Part shown: positions 24,619-33,189 of the stretch, one piece after another
Position numbering within the stretch: the first letter of the stretch is position 1
Layout of the letters: each line of letters starts with the position of its first letter
Assembly: GCF_001590795.1 (NCBI RefSeq)
Contig: NZ_JXDL01000001.1
Location: forward strand, 167,911 to 231,910
Source: Bradyrhizobium sp. AT1
GTDB lineage: Bacteria > Pseudomonadota > Alphaproteobacteria > Rhizobiales > Xanthobacteraceae
DNA: 64,000 nucleotides
Direction: 5' to 3'
Notes under the pieces: generated by a model
Database searches by the model: none
Seen by the model: only the letters and a program-made list of their open reading frames with translations
Told to the model about the DNA's origin: nothing
Program-made: the position numbers and the translations under genes

Positions 24619-25938
24619 ATGCTCTCACGCGAAGACAATGAACGGCTGGTGAAGGTTGGAAAGGGCACCCCCCTCGGGGATCTCTTCCGCCTTTACTGGA
24701 TTCCCTTCCTGCCATCCGCAGATCTGGTCAATGACGGGCAGCCGAAGCGCGTCAGGCTGCTGGGCGAGGATCTCGTTGCCTTCAGGGATTCGGAGGGGCG
24801 TGTCGGGCTGGTCGATCAGGCTTGTCCGCACCGCGGCGCACCGATGATCTTCGCAAGGAACGAGGACTGCGGCCTGCGATGCGTCTACCACGGCTGGAAA
24901 TTCGACGTGACGGGCGCCACGACGGACATGCCGGCAGAGCCGGTCCGCAGCCGGCTCAAGGAGCGGGTGCGGATCAAGGCTTATCCCTGCCGCGAGCGCA
25001 ACGGGATGATCTGGACCTACATGGGTCCCGACCAGGCCGAGCTTCCGCCGCTGCCGAATGTCGAATGGAATCTGGTTCCGCAGGAGCACGTGCATATCTC
25101 GCTGCGCGTCCAGGAGTGCAACTGGCTTCAGGCCGTCGAGGGCGAGATCGACTCCGCCCACGCGCCGCTGCTGCACGGTCGATTGGATTCCCAGGGCACG
25201 ACGAGTGCATGGATCCAGAAGCGCGACCTGCGCCCGACGTTCGAATGCATCAAGCAGGATTTCGGGATGAGCATCGCGGCGCGGCGGAACTACGATGCCA
25301 ATACGCTGTATTGGCGCGTCAATCAGTTCCTCCTGCCGTTCTATACGCTGGTTCCCCCGTTGTCGCCGTTCCCCGATCTCAGCGGTCACGCCTGGGTGCC
25401 GATCGACGACGAAAACACGCTCTGCATCATGTTCTCGTATCATCCGTCGAAGCCGCTGCTGCCGAAGACGCGGCAAGTGTTCTCGGAAGGACATAATGGG
25501 CGCGAGAGCGGGCACGCCAGCCGCCACGCGCTCGTGCAGCACCCGGTGACGGTCCCCTATGCGGACTACTGGACCAAATACAATCCGCAAAACGGCTTCC
25601 AGTTCGACTATGAGGCGCAAAGGGCGACCTGGTTCTCGGGCCTGCCGGGGCTCTGGGTCCAGGACGGCGCCTGCCAGAGCGGCGTGTCGCCGATCTTCGA
25701 TCGCACCAGGGAGAATCTGTGCTCGAGCGACACCGGGATCGCGATGACCCGTCGCTTCATCCTGGAAGCGCTCGGAGCCTATCGCGATCACGGCACCAAG
25801 CCGAAGGGCGTGACCGATCCTGACGTCTTCATGGTGCGCGCCGTGTCGATGCGGCTGCCGCCAGAGGAGTCCTGGGTCGACGTCGGTGCACCTTTCATGC
25901 GCGCCAGGCTCGGCGCCGATTTCGGGTACGAGCTGTGA
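24619..25938 (+). CDS. Rieske non-heme iron oxygenase, phthalate dioxygenase-like
   Basis: A 439-residue oxygenase subunit. The Rieske cluster is bound by C69-H71 (CPHRGAPM) and C88-H91 (CVYHGWKFD). The mononuclear iron site is N168 with D178, H181 and H186 in EIDSAHAPLLH. The fold and length match phthalate 4,5-dioxygenase and related alpha-only enzymes that work with a flavin/ferredoxin reductase, which is encoded 24 bases downstream. Members demethylate, hydroxylate or dihydroxylate aromatic acids. Here the substrate may be an aromatic or unsaturated ring acid feeding the CoA pathway (inference). Confidence 0.92.
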   Translation: MLSREDNERLVKVGKGTPLGDLFRLYWIPFLPSADLVNDGQPKRVRLLGEDLVAFRDSEGRVGLVDQACPHRGAPMIFARNEDCGLRCVYHGWKFDVTGATTDMPAEPVRSRLKERVRIKAYPCRERNGMIWTYMGPDQAELPPLPNVEWNLVPQEHVHISLRVQECNWLQAVEGEIDSAHAPLLHGRLDSQGTTSAWIQKRDLRPTFECIKQDFGMSIAARRNYDANTLYWRVNQFLLPFYTLVPPLSPFPDLSGHAWVPIDDENTLCIMFSYHPSKPLLPKTRQVFSEGHNGRESGHASRHALVQHPVTVPYADYWTKYNPQNGFQFDYEAQRATWFSGLPGLWVQDGACQSGVSPIFDRTRENLCSSDTGIAMTRRFILEALGAYRDHGTKPKGVTDPDVFMVRAVSMRLPPEESWVDVGAPFMRARLGADFGYEL

Positions 25939-25962
25939 ACGTTTCACGAAGCGCGGCTGCCC

Positions 25963-26925
25963 ATGACTGAGATCATGATCGAACTCCGCGTCAAGCGCAT
26001 CGCCTATGAGGCTGATCGGATCAATTCCTATGAATTGATCGCGCCGGCGGGCGGCGATCTCGATCCCTTCACGGCCGGAGGCCACATCGACCTCCATCTG
26101 TCGAACGGCATGATCCGCAGCTATTCGCTGGTCAACGATCCGGCTGAGCGCCACCGCTACGTCATCGCGATCAACAGGGAGCCGGCGGGGCGCGGCGGCT
26201 CGCGCTTCCTGCATGACAATCTCAGGGTGGGCGACATCGTCAGCGTGTCGCGACCGCGCAACAACTTTGCGCTTTGCGAACAGGCCGAGCATTCGGTCCT
26301 GATCGCGGGCGGGATCGGAATCACGCCGTTGCTGTCCATGGCCCGCCGCCTCGACGCGTTGGGGCGCTCTTGCCAGTTGTTCTATGCGGCCAGGGCGCGG
26401 CACGCCGCCGCATTTCTCGACGAGATCGAGGGGCTCGGGCCCAAGGGGTTCGTGAAGGTGCATCTCGACTTCGACGACGAGCGATCGGGCCGCATGTTCG
26501 ATCTGTCGGCCATCGTCGATCGTGCGCCCGCGCAGGCTCACCTCTATTGCTGTGGCCCGCAGCCGATGCTCGAAGCATTCGAGGCGGCGACGAAGGAGCG
26601 GCCGGCAGGTCACGTGCACGTGGAATACTTCCAGGCCAGGGAAGCCCCCGCCATCGAAGGCGGTTTCGACGTGAGGCTCGCGCGCAGCAACCGGACCATC
26701 GCGGTCAAGGCCGGAAAAACCATCCTCGATGCGTTGCTTGATGCGGGGATCGCCGCAAATCACGCCTGCTCGGAAGGCGTCTGCGGCACGTGCGAGACGC
26801 GGGTGCTCGAGGGCATCCCTGACCACCGGGATCAATTTCTCAGCAAGGACGAGCAGGCATCGAACAGGACGATGATGATCTGCTGCTCGGGAGCGAGGTC
26901 GGGCACGCTGGTGCTGGACCTCTGA
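25963..26925 (+). CDS. phthalate dioxygenase reductase-type oxidoreductase (FMN, NAD, 2Fe-2S)
   Basis: A 320-residue electron-transfer protein. The flavin-binding segment is RSYSLV (52-57), the nucleotide fold has AGGIGITPLLSMA (115-127), and the C-terminal plant-type ferredoxin domain has C269, C274 and C277 (HACSEGVCGTCE) with a fourth cysteine at 307 or 308 (ICCSG). This order (FMN, NADH, 2Fe-2S) defines the phthalate dioxygenase reductase family. It would pass electrons from NADH to the Rieske oxygenase directly upstream. It might also serve the P450 at 22287, which lacks its own partner. Confidence 0.93.
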   Translation: MTEIMIELRVKRIAYEADRINSYELIAPAGGDLDPFTAGGHIDLHLSNGMIRSYSLVNDPAERHRYVIAINREPAGRGGSRFLHDNLRVGDIVSVSRPRNNFALCEQAEHSVLIAGGIGITPLLSMARRLDALGRSCQLFYAARARHAAAFLDEIEGLGPKGFVKVHLDFDDERSGRMFDLSAIVDRAPAQAHLYCCGPQPMLEAFEAATKERPAGHVHVEYFQAREAPAIEGGFDVRLARSNRTIAVKAGKTILDALLDAGIAANHACSEGVCGTCETRVLEGIPDHRDQFLSKDEQASNRTMMICCSGARSGTLVLDL

Positions 26926-26956
26926 AAACAACAAAGTCGTCAACGGGGTGGATGTC

Positions 26957-28180
26957 ATGAAAGTCGCTTTACGCATTTTGGGAATGTCTTTCCTCATCGC
27001 GAGCGTGTCTTCGCCCGCGTGGGCGGATTCAGCACGGACCATGAAGATCGGCGTTCTCAACGATGCTTCCGGCCCGTATTCGGACAACGCGGGTGAGGGA
27101 TCGGTCACGGCGGCTAGGATGGCGGCCGAGGACTTCATGCAGCAGCACCCCGACTTCAAGGTCGAGATCATTTCGGCGGATCACCAGAACAAGGCGGATA
27201 TCGGGGCGGCCATCGCCCGCCGCTGGATCGAGCAGGAGAAGGTCGATGCGGTCGCGGACGTGCCCAACTCGGCGGTTGGTCTCGCCGTCAACGAGATCGT
27301 TCGTGGCAGCAGGGCGGCGTTGATCGCCTCCAGCGCGGCTTCGTCCGATCTGACGGGGAAGTACTGTTCGCCCAACACCATCCAGTGGACGTTCGACACC
27401 TGGGCGGCGTCGCACACCATCGGCAATTTCCTGGTCCGTCATGGCGGCAAGAAATGGTACTTCATCGCCACCGACAATGCGCTTGGCAAGTCCATGGTGC
27501 GGGACGGTACCTCGGTGATCAGTGCGGGCGGCGGCACCGTGGTCGGGTCGGTCAATGTCCCCATCAACAACGCCGATTACGCCTCGTTCATACTTCAGGC
27601 AGACGCGTCCGGCGCCGACGTGATCGCGTTCGCGACCGCCGGCGGCGACACCGTCAGCCTGATCAAGCAGTCGGCGGAGTTCGGGTTGAAGCAAAGCGGC
27701 AAGACCTTCGCCGCGCTGCTGACCACGACGAACGATGTCGAGGCGAGCGGGCTTGCCGTAGGACAGGGCCTCATCATCACCCAGCCGTTCTATTGGAACA
27801 TGAACGATGCCAGCCGTACCTGGTCGGCGAAGTTCAGCGCGCGTCAACATGATCAATCGCCAACGGCCTTCCATGCCGGGGTCTATTCCTCCGTGCTCGC
27901 TTATCTGAATGCCGCACTGGGCGCAGGCACCAACGATGCCCAGGCCGTCATCCGCAAGATGAAGGAACGACCGATCGATGACGCGCTCTTTGGCCCGGTC
28001 GTGGTGCGGGCGGATGGTCGTGCCATCCACAACATGTACATTCTGAAAGTGAAGGGGCCCAAGGCCTCGAAAGGCAAGTGGGATCTTCTCGAGAATGTCG
28101 GCGTGCTGAGCGGACCCGAGGCGTTTCGTCCGGTCGACCAGGGCGGATGCAACATGGTTGAGCAATCGAAGGGCAATTGA
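26957..28180 (+). CDS. ABC transporter periplasmic substrate-binding protein
   Basis: A 407-residue secreted type I binding protein. The ATG at 26957 follows GGGGTGG and opens the signal peptide MKVALRILGMSFLIASVSSP, with cleavage near AWA-DSA. The mature part has IGVLNDASGPYSDNAGEGS, SADHQNKADIGAAIARRW and VADVPNSAVGLAVNE. It belongs to the same subgroup as the protein at 62913, not to the pair at 10664/13438. It is co-transcribed with the Rieske oxygenase genes, so it probably delivers that enzyme's substrate. No permease genes accompany it. Confidence 0.9.
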   Translation: MKVALRILGMSFLIASVSSPAWADSARTMKIGVLNDASGPYSDNAGEGSVTAARMAAEDFMQQHPDFKVEIISADHQNKADIGAAIARRWIEQEKVDAVADVPNSAVGLAVNEIVRGSRAALIASSAASSDLTGKYCSPNTIQWTFDTWAASHTIGNFLVRHGGKKWYFIATDNALGKSMVRDGTSVISAGGGTVVGSVNVPINNADYASFILQADASGADVIAFATAGGDTVSLIKQSAEFGLKQSGKTFAALLTTTNDVEASGLAVGQGLIITQPFYWNMNDASRTWSAKFSARQHDQSPTAFHAGVYSSVLAYLNAALGAGTNDAQAVIRKMKERPIDDALFGPVVVRADGRAIHNMYILKVKGPKASKGKWDLLENVGVLSGPEAFRPVDQGGCNMVEQSKGN

Positions 28181-28233
28181 CGCGGGTCGCAGCGATATCC
28201 TGAGAAGGCTGTCGCGCAAACTATGGATGCACC

Positions 28234-29523
28234 ATGCTTGACAATATCGAAGCCGACTTTCCCGAGCATACGCCGCGACGCCCCGATGCGCCGAAGGCAC
28301 TGGCGGGAATACGGGTCGTCGATTTCTCTCACTTCATCGCCGGGCCGTTCGCGACGATGATCCTGGCGGACATGGGGGCCGAAGTCGTCAAGATCGAGGC
28401 GCCCGGCCGCGGCGACGATCTCCGGCGCTATCCGCCGGTGCATCCAGAGCTGAAGCACGGTGCGCCGTTCGTCTGGACCAACCGCAACAAGCAGAGTGTG
28501 GCCCTTGACCTCAAGTCGCCGGAGGGCGTTGCGGTCGTGCGGGAGCTGATCGCGATCGCAGATGTCGTCGTCGAAAATTTCTCGACCGGCGTCATGGACC
28601 GGTTCGGGCTCGACTATGAGGCTTGCCGAAAGATCAAGCCCGACATCATCTACTGCTCGGTGTCGGCTTATGGACGCGATGGGGCGTTTGCGGACCGGCT
28701 CGGTTTCGATCCGATCGCACAGGTCGAAAGCGGCTTTGTGTCCATGAACGGCTATGCCGATCGCGAAGGGGTGCGGGCACTGTCGCCCGTCATGGACATC
28801 AGCACGGCGATGATGGCCTGCAACGCGATTCTCGGCGCGCTCGTTGCGCGCGAGCGGAGCGGCCTGGGCCAGGCGATCGAGGTCTCGCTGTTCGACAATG
28901 CCGTGCTGATGACGGGCTATGCCACGATGCAGCACCTGTTCACGGGCGCAAATCCGCAGCGGCACGGAAACACCAGCCCGGACACCTGCCCGTCGGGTGT
29001 TTTTCAGGCGCGGGACTGCGCCTTCTACATCAACTGCGGTAACGACAAGATCTTTCAGCGCCTGATGTCGCAGGTGGTTGGTCGAGCCGATCTGGCCGCG
29101 GCCGAAATCTATGCGACCGGACCCGACCGCATCCGGCGGCGGGATGAGCTGTTCGCGATCCTCGGCGATGCGTTTGCGCAACAGCCCTGGGCCCATTGGC
29201 AAACGCGGATGCGGGCAGCCGGCGTTCCCTGCGGACAGGTACGCACGGTCGGGGAGGCGATCCGGTCACCCGAAGCGCGGGAGCGCGGTCTGGTCACCCG
29301 CATCCCGGACGACAAGCTGGGCTGGATCCCGAACGTCAGCCTGCCGATCCGCTATTCGCAAACACCCATCGTGGACCCCGTGGCGGCGCCTGCAGTCGGA
29401 CAGCACACCGCAACTGTGCTGCGGGAGCTGCTCGGCTACGACGGTGCCCGTCTCGCGCGGCTCGCAGCGGCCGGTGCTTTCGGTGCCGACGTGGCAAAAC
29501 CGGCGGAGGAGGCAAAGACGTGA
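28234..29523 (+). CDS. family III CoA-transferase (CaiB/BaiF)
   Basis: A 429-residue CoA-transferase with ALAGIRVVDFSHFIAGPFAT (22-41), ADMGAEVVKIEAPGRGDDLR (45-64), YCSVSAYGRDG (140-150) and catalytic aspartate D188 in SPVMDISTAM. It has about 20 extra N-terminal residues. Its TGA overlaps the GTG of the thiolase-like gene by 3 bases (GTGA), so the two are translationally coupled. The likely role is to load CoA onto the acid that the thiolase/DUF35 pair later cleaves (inference). Confidence 0.9.
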   Translation: MLDNIEADFPEHTPRRPDAPKALAGIRVVDFSHFIAGPFATMILADMGAEVVKIEAPGRGDDLRRYPPVHPELKHGAPFVWTNRNKQSVALDLKSPEGVAVVRELIAIADVVVENFSTGVMDRFGLDYEACRKIKPDIIYCSVSAYGRDGAFADRLGFDPIAQVESGFVSMNGYADREGVRALSPVMDISTAMMACNAILGALVARERSGLGQAIEVSLFDNAVLMTGYATMQHLFTGANPQRHGNTSPDTCPSGVFQARDCAFYINCGNDKIFQRLMSQVVGRADLAAAEIYATGPDRIRRRDELFAILGDAFAQQPWAHWQTRMRAAGVPCGQVRTVGEAIRSPEARERGLVTRIPDDKLGWIPNVSLPIRYSQTPIVDPVAAPAVGQHTATVLRELLGYDGARLARLAAAGAFGADVAKPAEEAKT

Positions 29524-30716
29524 ACGCGGCAGCGCGGGCCGAACGCACGCTCAGAGGCCGCGTCGCCGTTGTCGGGATCGGCGAGACGGATTACTACCGG
29601 CATGGCGCATCGCCGGACCCGGAATTCAAGCTGGCGCTGAAGGCCATTCTGGCGGCGTGCGGCGATGCGGGAATCGATCCGCGCGACATCGATGGGTTCG
29701 CCTCCTATAGCGAGGAACGGAGCGAAGCGTCCCGGCTTGCCGCAGCGCTCGGCACACGACGGCTTCGTGCTGCGACGATGCAGTGGGGCGGGGGAGGCGG
29801 TGGCTGCTGCGCTGCGGTCGCCAATGCAGCGGCCTCGATCATCGCAGGCCTCGCGGACTGCGTGGTCGTGTTTCGTTCGCTCGCGCAGGGTCAGTATGGC
29901 CGGTTCGGGCAGGCGACCGGCATCGATACGATTTCGGGCGAGAAGGCGTACCTGATGCCGTACGGCGTGCTGGCGCCGCCGCAACGCTTTGCGATGCGCG
30001 TGCGTCGCTACATGCACGAGCACGGCGTGAAGCAGGAGGCTCTGCGGGCGATCGCGCTGGCGTCCTATCATCATGCGCAATCGAATCCGCGTGCGGTCAT
30101 GTACGGCAAACCGCTGGACGAGTCCAAATACGATGCGTCGCGCTGGATTGCCGAACCGTTTCATCTCTACGATTGCTGCATGGAAAACGACGGCGCGGCC
30201 GCGCTCGTGCTTGTGCCTGCTGAGCGCGCCAAGGAGTTCAAAAACACGCCGGTCTACGTGCTCGGTGCGGCCGTCGGATCCGGATATCGGACAGGAGCTA
30301 TTCCGCATAACTCGCCGCGCTATGCCAGCGCCAGCTTCGACACGGTGGCGCCCGATCTCTACGCGATGGCCGGTCTCGGCCCATCCGATGTCGGCGTCGT
30401 TCAGTGTTATGAGAACTTCACGGGCGGCGTGGTGATGGCGCTGGCGGAGCACGGGTTCTTCAAGCCGGAGGAAGCAAACGAGTTCTTGAAGTTTGAGAAC
30501 TTGATGGCTCCATCCGGTCGCCTGCCGCTGAACACCAGCGGCGGAAATCTCGCCGAGTGCTACATGCACGGTTTCGAGCTGGTGCTCGAGGCCGTACGCC
30601 AGGTGCGCGGCGTGTCGACCAGCCAGGCGAAGCGGAACGATGTGGCGATGGTCATCGGCGGTCCCATGGTGACGCCGGTCAGCAATCTTCTCCTCGGCTC
30701 GGAGGCGACACTGTGA
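29520..30716 (+). CDS. thiolase-like lipid-transfer-type protein (Ltp2/SCPx-like aldolase subunit)
   Basis: A 398-residue thiolase-superfamily protein. The GTG at 29520 sits in the GTGA overlap with the transferase. Blocks: GRVAVVGIGETDYYRHG, a glycine run ending in C96-C97 (GGGGGGCCAAVANAA), YDCCMENDGAAALVLV, VGVVQCYENFTGG and LNTSGGNLAECYMHG. These fit the nonspecific lipid-transfer thiolases that pair with a DUF35 protein; in steroid side-chain degradation such pairs act as retro-aldolases on 3-hydroxyacyl-CoAs rather than as thiolases. The DUF35 gene follows with another GTGA overlap. True thiolase or aldolase activity cannot be told apart from sequence alone. Confidence 0.88.
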   Translation: MNAAARAERTLRGRVAVVGIGETDYYRHGASPDPEFKLALKAILAACGDAGIDPRDIDGFASYSEERSEASRLAAALGTRRLRAATMQWGGGGGGCCAAVANAAASIIAGLADCVVVFRSLAQGQYGRFGQATGIDTISGEKAYLMPYGVLAPPQRFAMRVRRYMHEHGVKQEALRAIALASYHHAQSNPRAVMYGKPLDESKYDASRWIAEPFHLYDCCMENDGAAALVLVPAERAKEFKNTPVYVLGAAVGSGYRTGAIPHNSPRYASASFDTVAPDLYAMAGLGPSDVGVVQCYENFTGGVVMALAEHGFFKPEEANEFLKFENLMAPSGRLPLNTSGGNLAECYMHGFELVLEAVRQVRGVSTSQAKRNDVAMVIGGPMVTPVSNLLLGSEATL

Positions 30717-31174
30717 GCAGCAACAGGCGCCTGACCTATCTTCCCGACGGTCTGCCCATTCCGGTTGCGGAGCCCGATGGCCTGTCGGCACCGTACTGGG
30801 CGGGGCTGCGCCGCAACAGGCTAATGGTGCAACGGTGCGGCCATTGCACAACGTGGCAATTCGGACCGGAATGGATCTGTCATCGCTGCTATGCCTTCGA
30901 TCCCGAATGGACAGAGATCGATCCTCAAGGACGGATCTTCAGTTGGGAGCGGGTCTGGCATCCTTCGCACCCGGTCCTGAAGCAGCACGGTCCGTATCTC
31001 GCCGTGCTCGTGGAGATTCCGCATGCTGGCAGCGTGCGGATGGTCGGCAATTTGCTGGGTGACCCGATGCAGAACATCTCGATCGGAGCGCAGGTCGAAG
31101 GGGTGTTCGAGCATCATCTCAGTTCTGACCCGCCGTACTCTCTGCTGCACTGGCGGCTTTCCTCTGCCCTCTGA
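30713..31174 (+). CDS. DUF35 OB-fold/zinc-ribbon protein (partner of the thiolase-like protein)
   Basis: A 153-residue protein. The N-terminal zinc ribbon has C42, C45, C56 and C59 (RCGHCTTW, ICHRCY), followed by an OB-fold with DPQGRIFSWERVWHPSHP. Family members bind acyl-CoA and form a complex with thiolase-like enzymes, as ChsH2 DUF35 domains do with Ltp2. The GTG at 30713 overlaps the thiolase TGA. It is the last gene of the oxygenase/CoA operon that began at 24271; 360 bases of non-coding DNA follow. Confidence 0.9.
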   Translation: MSSNRRLTYLPDGLPIPVAEPDGLSAPYWAGLRRNRLMVQRCGHCTTWQFGPEWICHRCYAFDPEWTEIDPQGRIFSWERVWHPSHPVLKQHGPYLAVLVEIPHAGSVRMVGNLLGDPMQNISIGAQVEGVFEHHLSSDPPYSLLHWRLSSAL

Positions 31175-31534
31175 CGCGAGACGAGAGCCTCTAGGAGGTC
31201 CTACGGTTTGTCTGAGTGCGAGAGTAGCACCCGTTCGATCTGGCCGCGAATGCCATGAGGTGCTTGCGCAGAACCTACCAGCGCGTTCCTGATCTTTGAC
31301 GGTATTTGAAGCTGCGGCGCACCAGTGTGGGCATGGCAATCTTGGCTAGGCAGGCAGCCCTGATTAGTCGATTGACTCCGATAGTTGGCGGATTGGCTAG
31401 CATTGCGCGCGGCTCGAATTTTTCTGTGAATTCAAGACTGAAGAATTGAGGCGGATGTACAGTCGGCGTTTGTCCGTCAGATCTGAAAAAATGTGCTTGC
31501 AGATCAACGGCGAGGCGTCGTTCGAAATGATTGA
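31175..31534. other. intergenic stretch at the right end of the catabolic island
   Basis: No supported gene, RNA or clear repeat was seen. Base composition becomes visibly less GC-rich from about 31380 onward, in line with the start of a small accessory patch. Confidence 0.5.
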
Positions 31535-32059
31535 GTGGGAGTAGGGGGATTGCTCCGCATTCTGCAGCGAGCGGCCGTCTTCGCGATTGTCATGATCGCT
31601 GCTTCCCATGGCGCGAGCGCGACTGTCCTCCTCGCGCCGGAGGGCCAGTTTTTCTCTGCGAGTTTTCCCAAGCAACCGAGCCAAAAGATCTCGGAGAAAG
31701 CCGGGGTGGTACACACCATCTACTCTTCGCCAGAGAAGGAGAGGTTTCTCATGATGTCGCATGCGCTCTGGTCGACTGATGCGGATCCCACGATTGCAAT
31801 GCAATTGGTCCTGAACGGATTCACTGACCAAATTTCGGGCGAGCTGCTTTCGATCGAAAAGAGGAACTTCATTTCCGCGACCGGCAAGAAACTTGCCGCC
31901 AAGCACTTTACGTTCGCCAGTTCGAAGGTTTGGGGCGAAGGTCTCATCGTGATGTCCGGTCGACACACCTACCTCATCCAGGTGGTGGTCCGGAAACCTT
32001 CCACAGGCTTGGATGACGTCGGCAAGAAGTTCATCTCTTCATTCAAGGTATTGAACTAA
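31535..32059 (+). CDS. hypothetical secreted protein
   Basis: A 174-residue protein with an N-terminal hydrophobic stretch (AAVFAIVMIAASHGASA) that looks like a signal peptide cut near residue 29. The mature part is about 145 residues, with EGQFFSASFPKQP near its start and HTYLIQVVVRKPSTGLDDV near its end, a pattern seen in small periplasmic proteins of unknown role. The start is uncertain: GTG at 31535 and TTG at 31550 are both possible, and neither has an ideally spaced ribosome site. It is less GC-rich than the island to its left. No function can be assigned. Confidence 0.6.
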   Translation: MGVGGLLRILQRAAVFAIVMIAASHGASATVLLAPEGQFFSASFPKQPSQKISEKAGVVHTIYSSPEKERFLMMSHALWSTDADPTIAMQLVLNGFTDQISGELLSIEKRNFISATGKKLAAKHFTFASSKVWGEGLIVMSGRHTYLIQVVVRKPSTGLDDVGKKFISSFKVLN

Positions 32060-32091
32060 CGCGCCGGCTCACGACGTCGGCGAGCACCGCC

Positions 32092-32520
32092 TCATGCGCC
32101 GCGTACCGGATTGAAAACCTTGATTCCAACGAAGTCCTTTTCGTTGTCCGTCACCACCACACAGTCGTTTACGTCGGCGACCGCGGCGATGATCATGTCG
32201 AGCGCGCTTCGCGGTTTGCCCGCCGTTTTGCCTTCGGCCATCAGCCGTGCCCAGACGAATGCCGCCTTGTCGTCGAAGGACAGGATGCGGCCCGAAAAAA
32301 GCGCTTGCGGTCCTTCGGGTCCCGAGAACCAGACGTCGAGGATGTCGCGCTTCCTGCCGCGCGGTTTCTCCAAAATGCCGCGGCGGATTTCAGCGACGGT
32401 CAACGAGGCAACGAACAGATCCTCGTCGCGCTGCGCCGACATCCAGGACAGTAGATTTTCTGACGGGTGCGGCTTGACGACGTTGCTGATGATGTTGGTG
32501 TCGAGGAGATAGCGCGTCAC
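32092..32520 (-). CDS. vapC: PIN-domain toxin, VapC/FitB type
   Basis: A 142-residue PIN-domain RNase. Acidic metal-binding positions are visible in YLLDTNIIS (D7), VAEIRRG, SALDMIIAA and VVTDNEKDF, the standard four-acid pattern. VapC toxins cleave tRNA or rRNA until neutralised by the VapB partner. The GTG at 32520 overlaps the antitoxin TGA (GTGA), so the pair is translationally coupled in the usual antitoxin-first order. Confidence 0.9.
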   Translation of the reverse strand: MTRYLLDTNIISNVVKPHPSENLLSWMSAQRDEDLFVASLTVAEIRRGILEKPRGRKRDILDVWFSGPEGPQALFSGRILSFDDKAAFVWARLMAEGKTAGKPRSALDMIIAAVADVNDCVVVTDNEKDFVGIKVFNPVRGA

Positions 32521-32816
32521 AGGTCGACCTTGCGGCCCTTTTCACGGGGGCGAGACAGATCGAGATCGGCGCCGACGAGCGGGGAGCGACGCAATGCGGC
32601 GAGAATGCCACCGGGCTTCGGCGACTGGCCGCCGACCGATTTGCTCACGGTGGCGCGAAGCGCCATAGCCTCCGGGGTATCCTCCGACAGTCGTTTGGCA
32701 AGCGAACGGATCAGATCGCGGTCGGCGTTCCGGCCGAGCACCTCGAAACGCGCCAAGCCGCGCTTACCGAGGCGTGACCGATAGTTCTGGATGGCGCGCT
32801 TCTGTGAGTTTCCCAT
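32517..32816 (-). CDS. vapB: antitoxin partner of the PIN toxin (VapB-like)
   Basis: A 99-residue protein starting MGNSQKRAIQNYRSRLGKRG, rich in arginine and lysine, with FEVLGRNADRDLIRSLAKRL typical of antitoxins that bind DNA through an N-terminal ribbon-helix-helix-like part and mask the toxin with the C-terminal tail (DLDLSRPREKGRKVDL). The ATG at 32816 was chosen because longer readings pass through a repeat-bearing intergenic region. It precedes and overlaps the PIN toxin gene. Confidence 0.8.
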   Translation of the reverse strand: MGNSQKRAIQNYRSRLGKRGLARFEVLGRNADRDLIRSLAKRLSEDTPEAMALRATVSKSVGGQSPKPGGILAALRRSPLVGADLDLSRPREKGRKVDL

Positions 32817-32907
32817 GGAGCCTCGACTATTTCCAGTAATATAGCCGGAAATCCGGAGGTCTACAACCGCCCGAGCCGCCGCTCTCTTCCTGATCGGCGC
32901 GCAGCCC

Positions 32908-32942
32908 GTAGGATGGGTTGAGCCCAGCGAAACCCATCGCGC
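32908..32942. repeat. short REP-like palindrome
   Basis: GATGGGTT (32912-32919) pairs with AACCCATC (32931-32938) around an 11-base loop, preceded by CCGTAG. This is the style of a dispersed intergenic repeat common in Bradyrhizobium genomes. The rest of the 373-base gap (32817-33189) holds no supported gene. Confidence 0.5.
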
Positions 32943-33189
32943 TAGAACGAGAGTTGATAGTTTCGCGTTCGCTCTCCCCTCCTGCGAAACCCTGGCATTG
33001 CGTGAAGTTCGGGTTATGCAAAGACCCGTCTCTGTGTAACCTCCACCGGCGGCATCGTTGCCGATCACGACCCCTTCGACATGAGACCGCCACGCGCGTC
33101 ATCGACGAGGTGAGGGGCGTGAACCGAACCAGGTGGTGCATGCAAGGATGACGATTGATCCAGATCGGACCGCGATCTAGCATTGGGTC

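Noticed and set aside
24625..27171. 848-codon minus-strand frame opposite the Rieske oxygenase and reductase
   Set aside because: It is antisense to two well-supported genes; long antisense frames are common in GC-rich DNA.
31397..31966. 189-codon minus-strand frame opposite the secreted protein
   Set aside because: No recognisable domain; the opposite strand has a signal peptide and a protein-like pattern.
32900..32945. CRISPR-like or insertion-sequence end
   Set aside because: Only a single palindrome, with no repeat-spacer series and no transposase gene; it fits a dispersed intergenic repeat.
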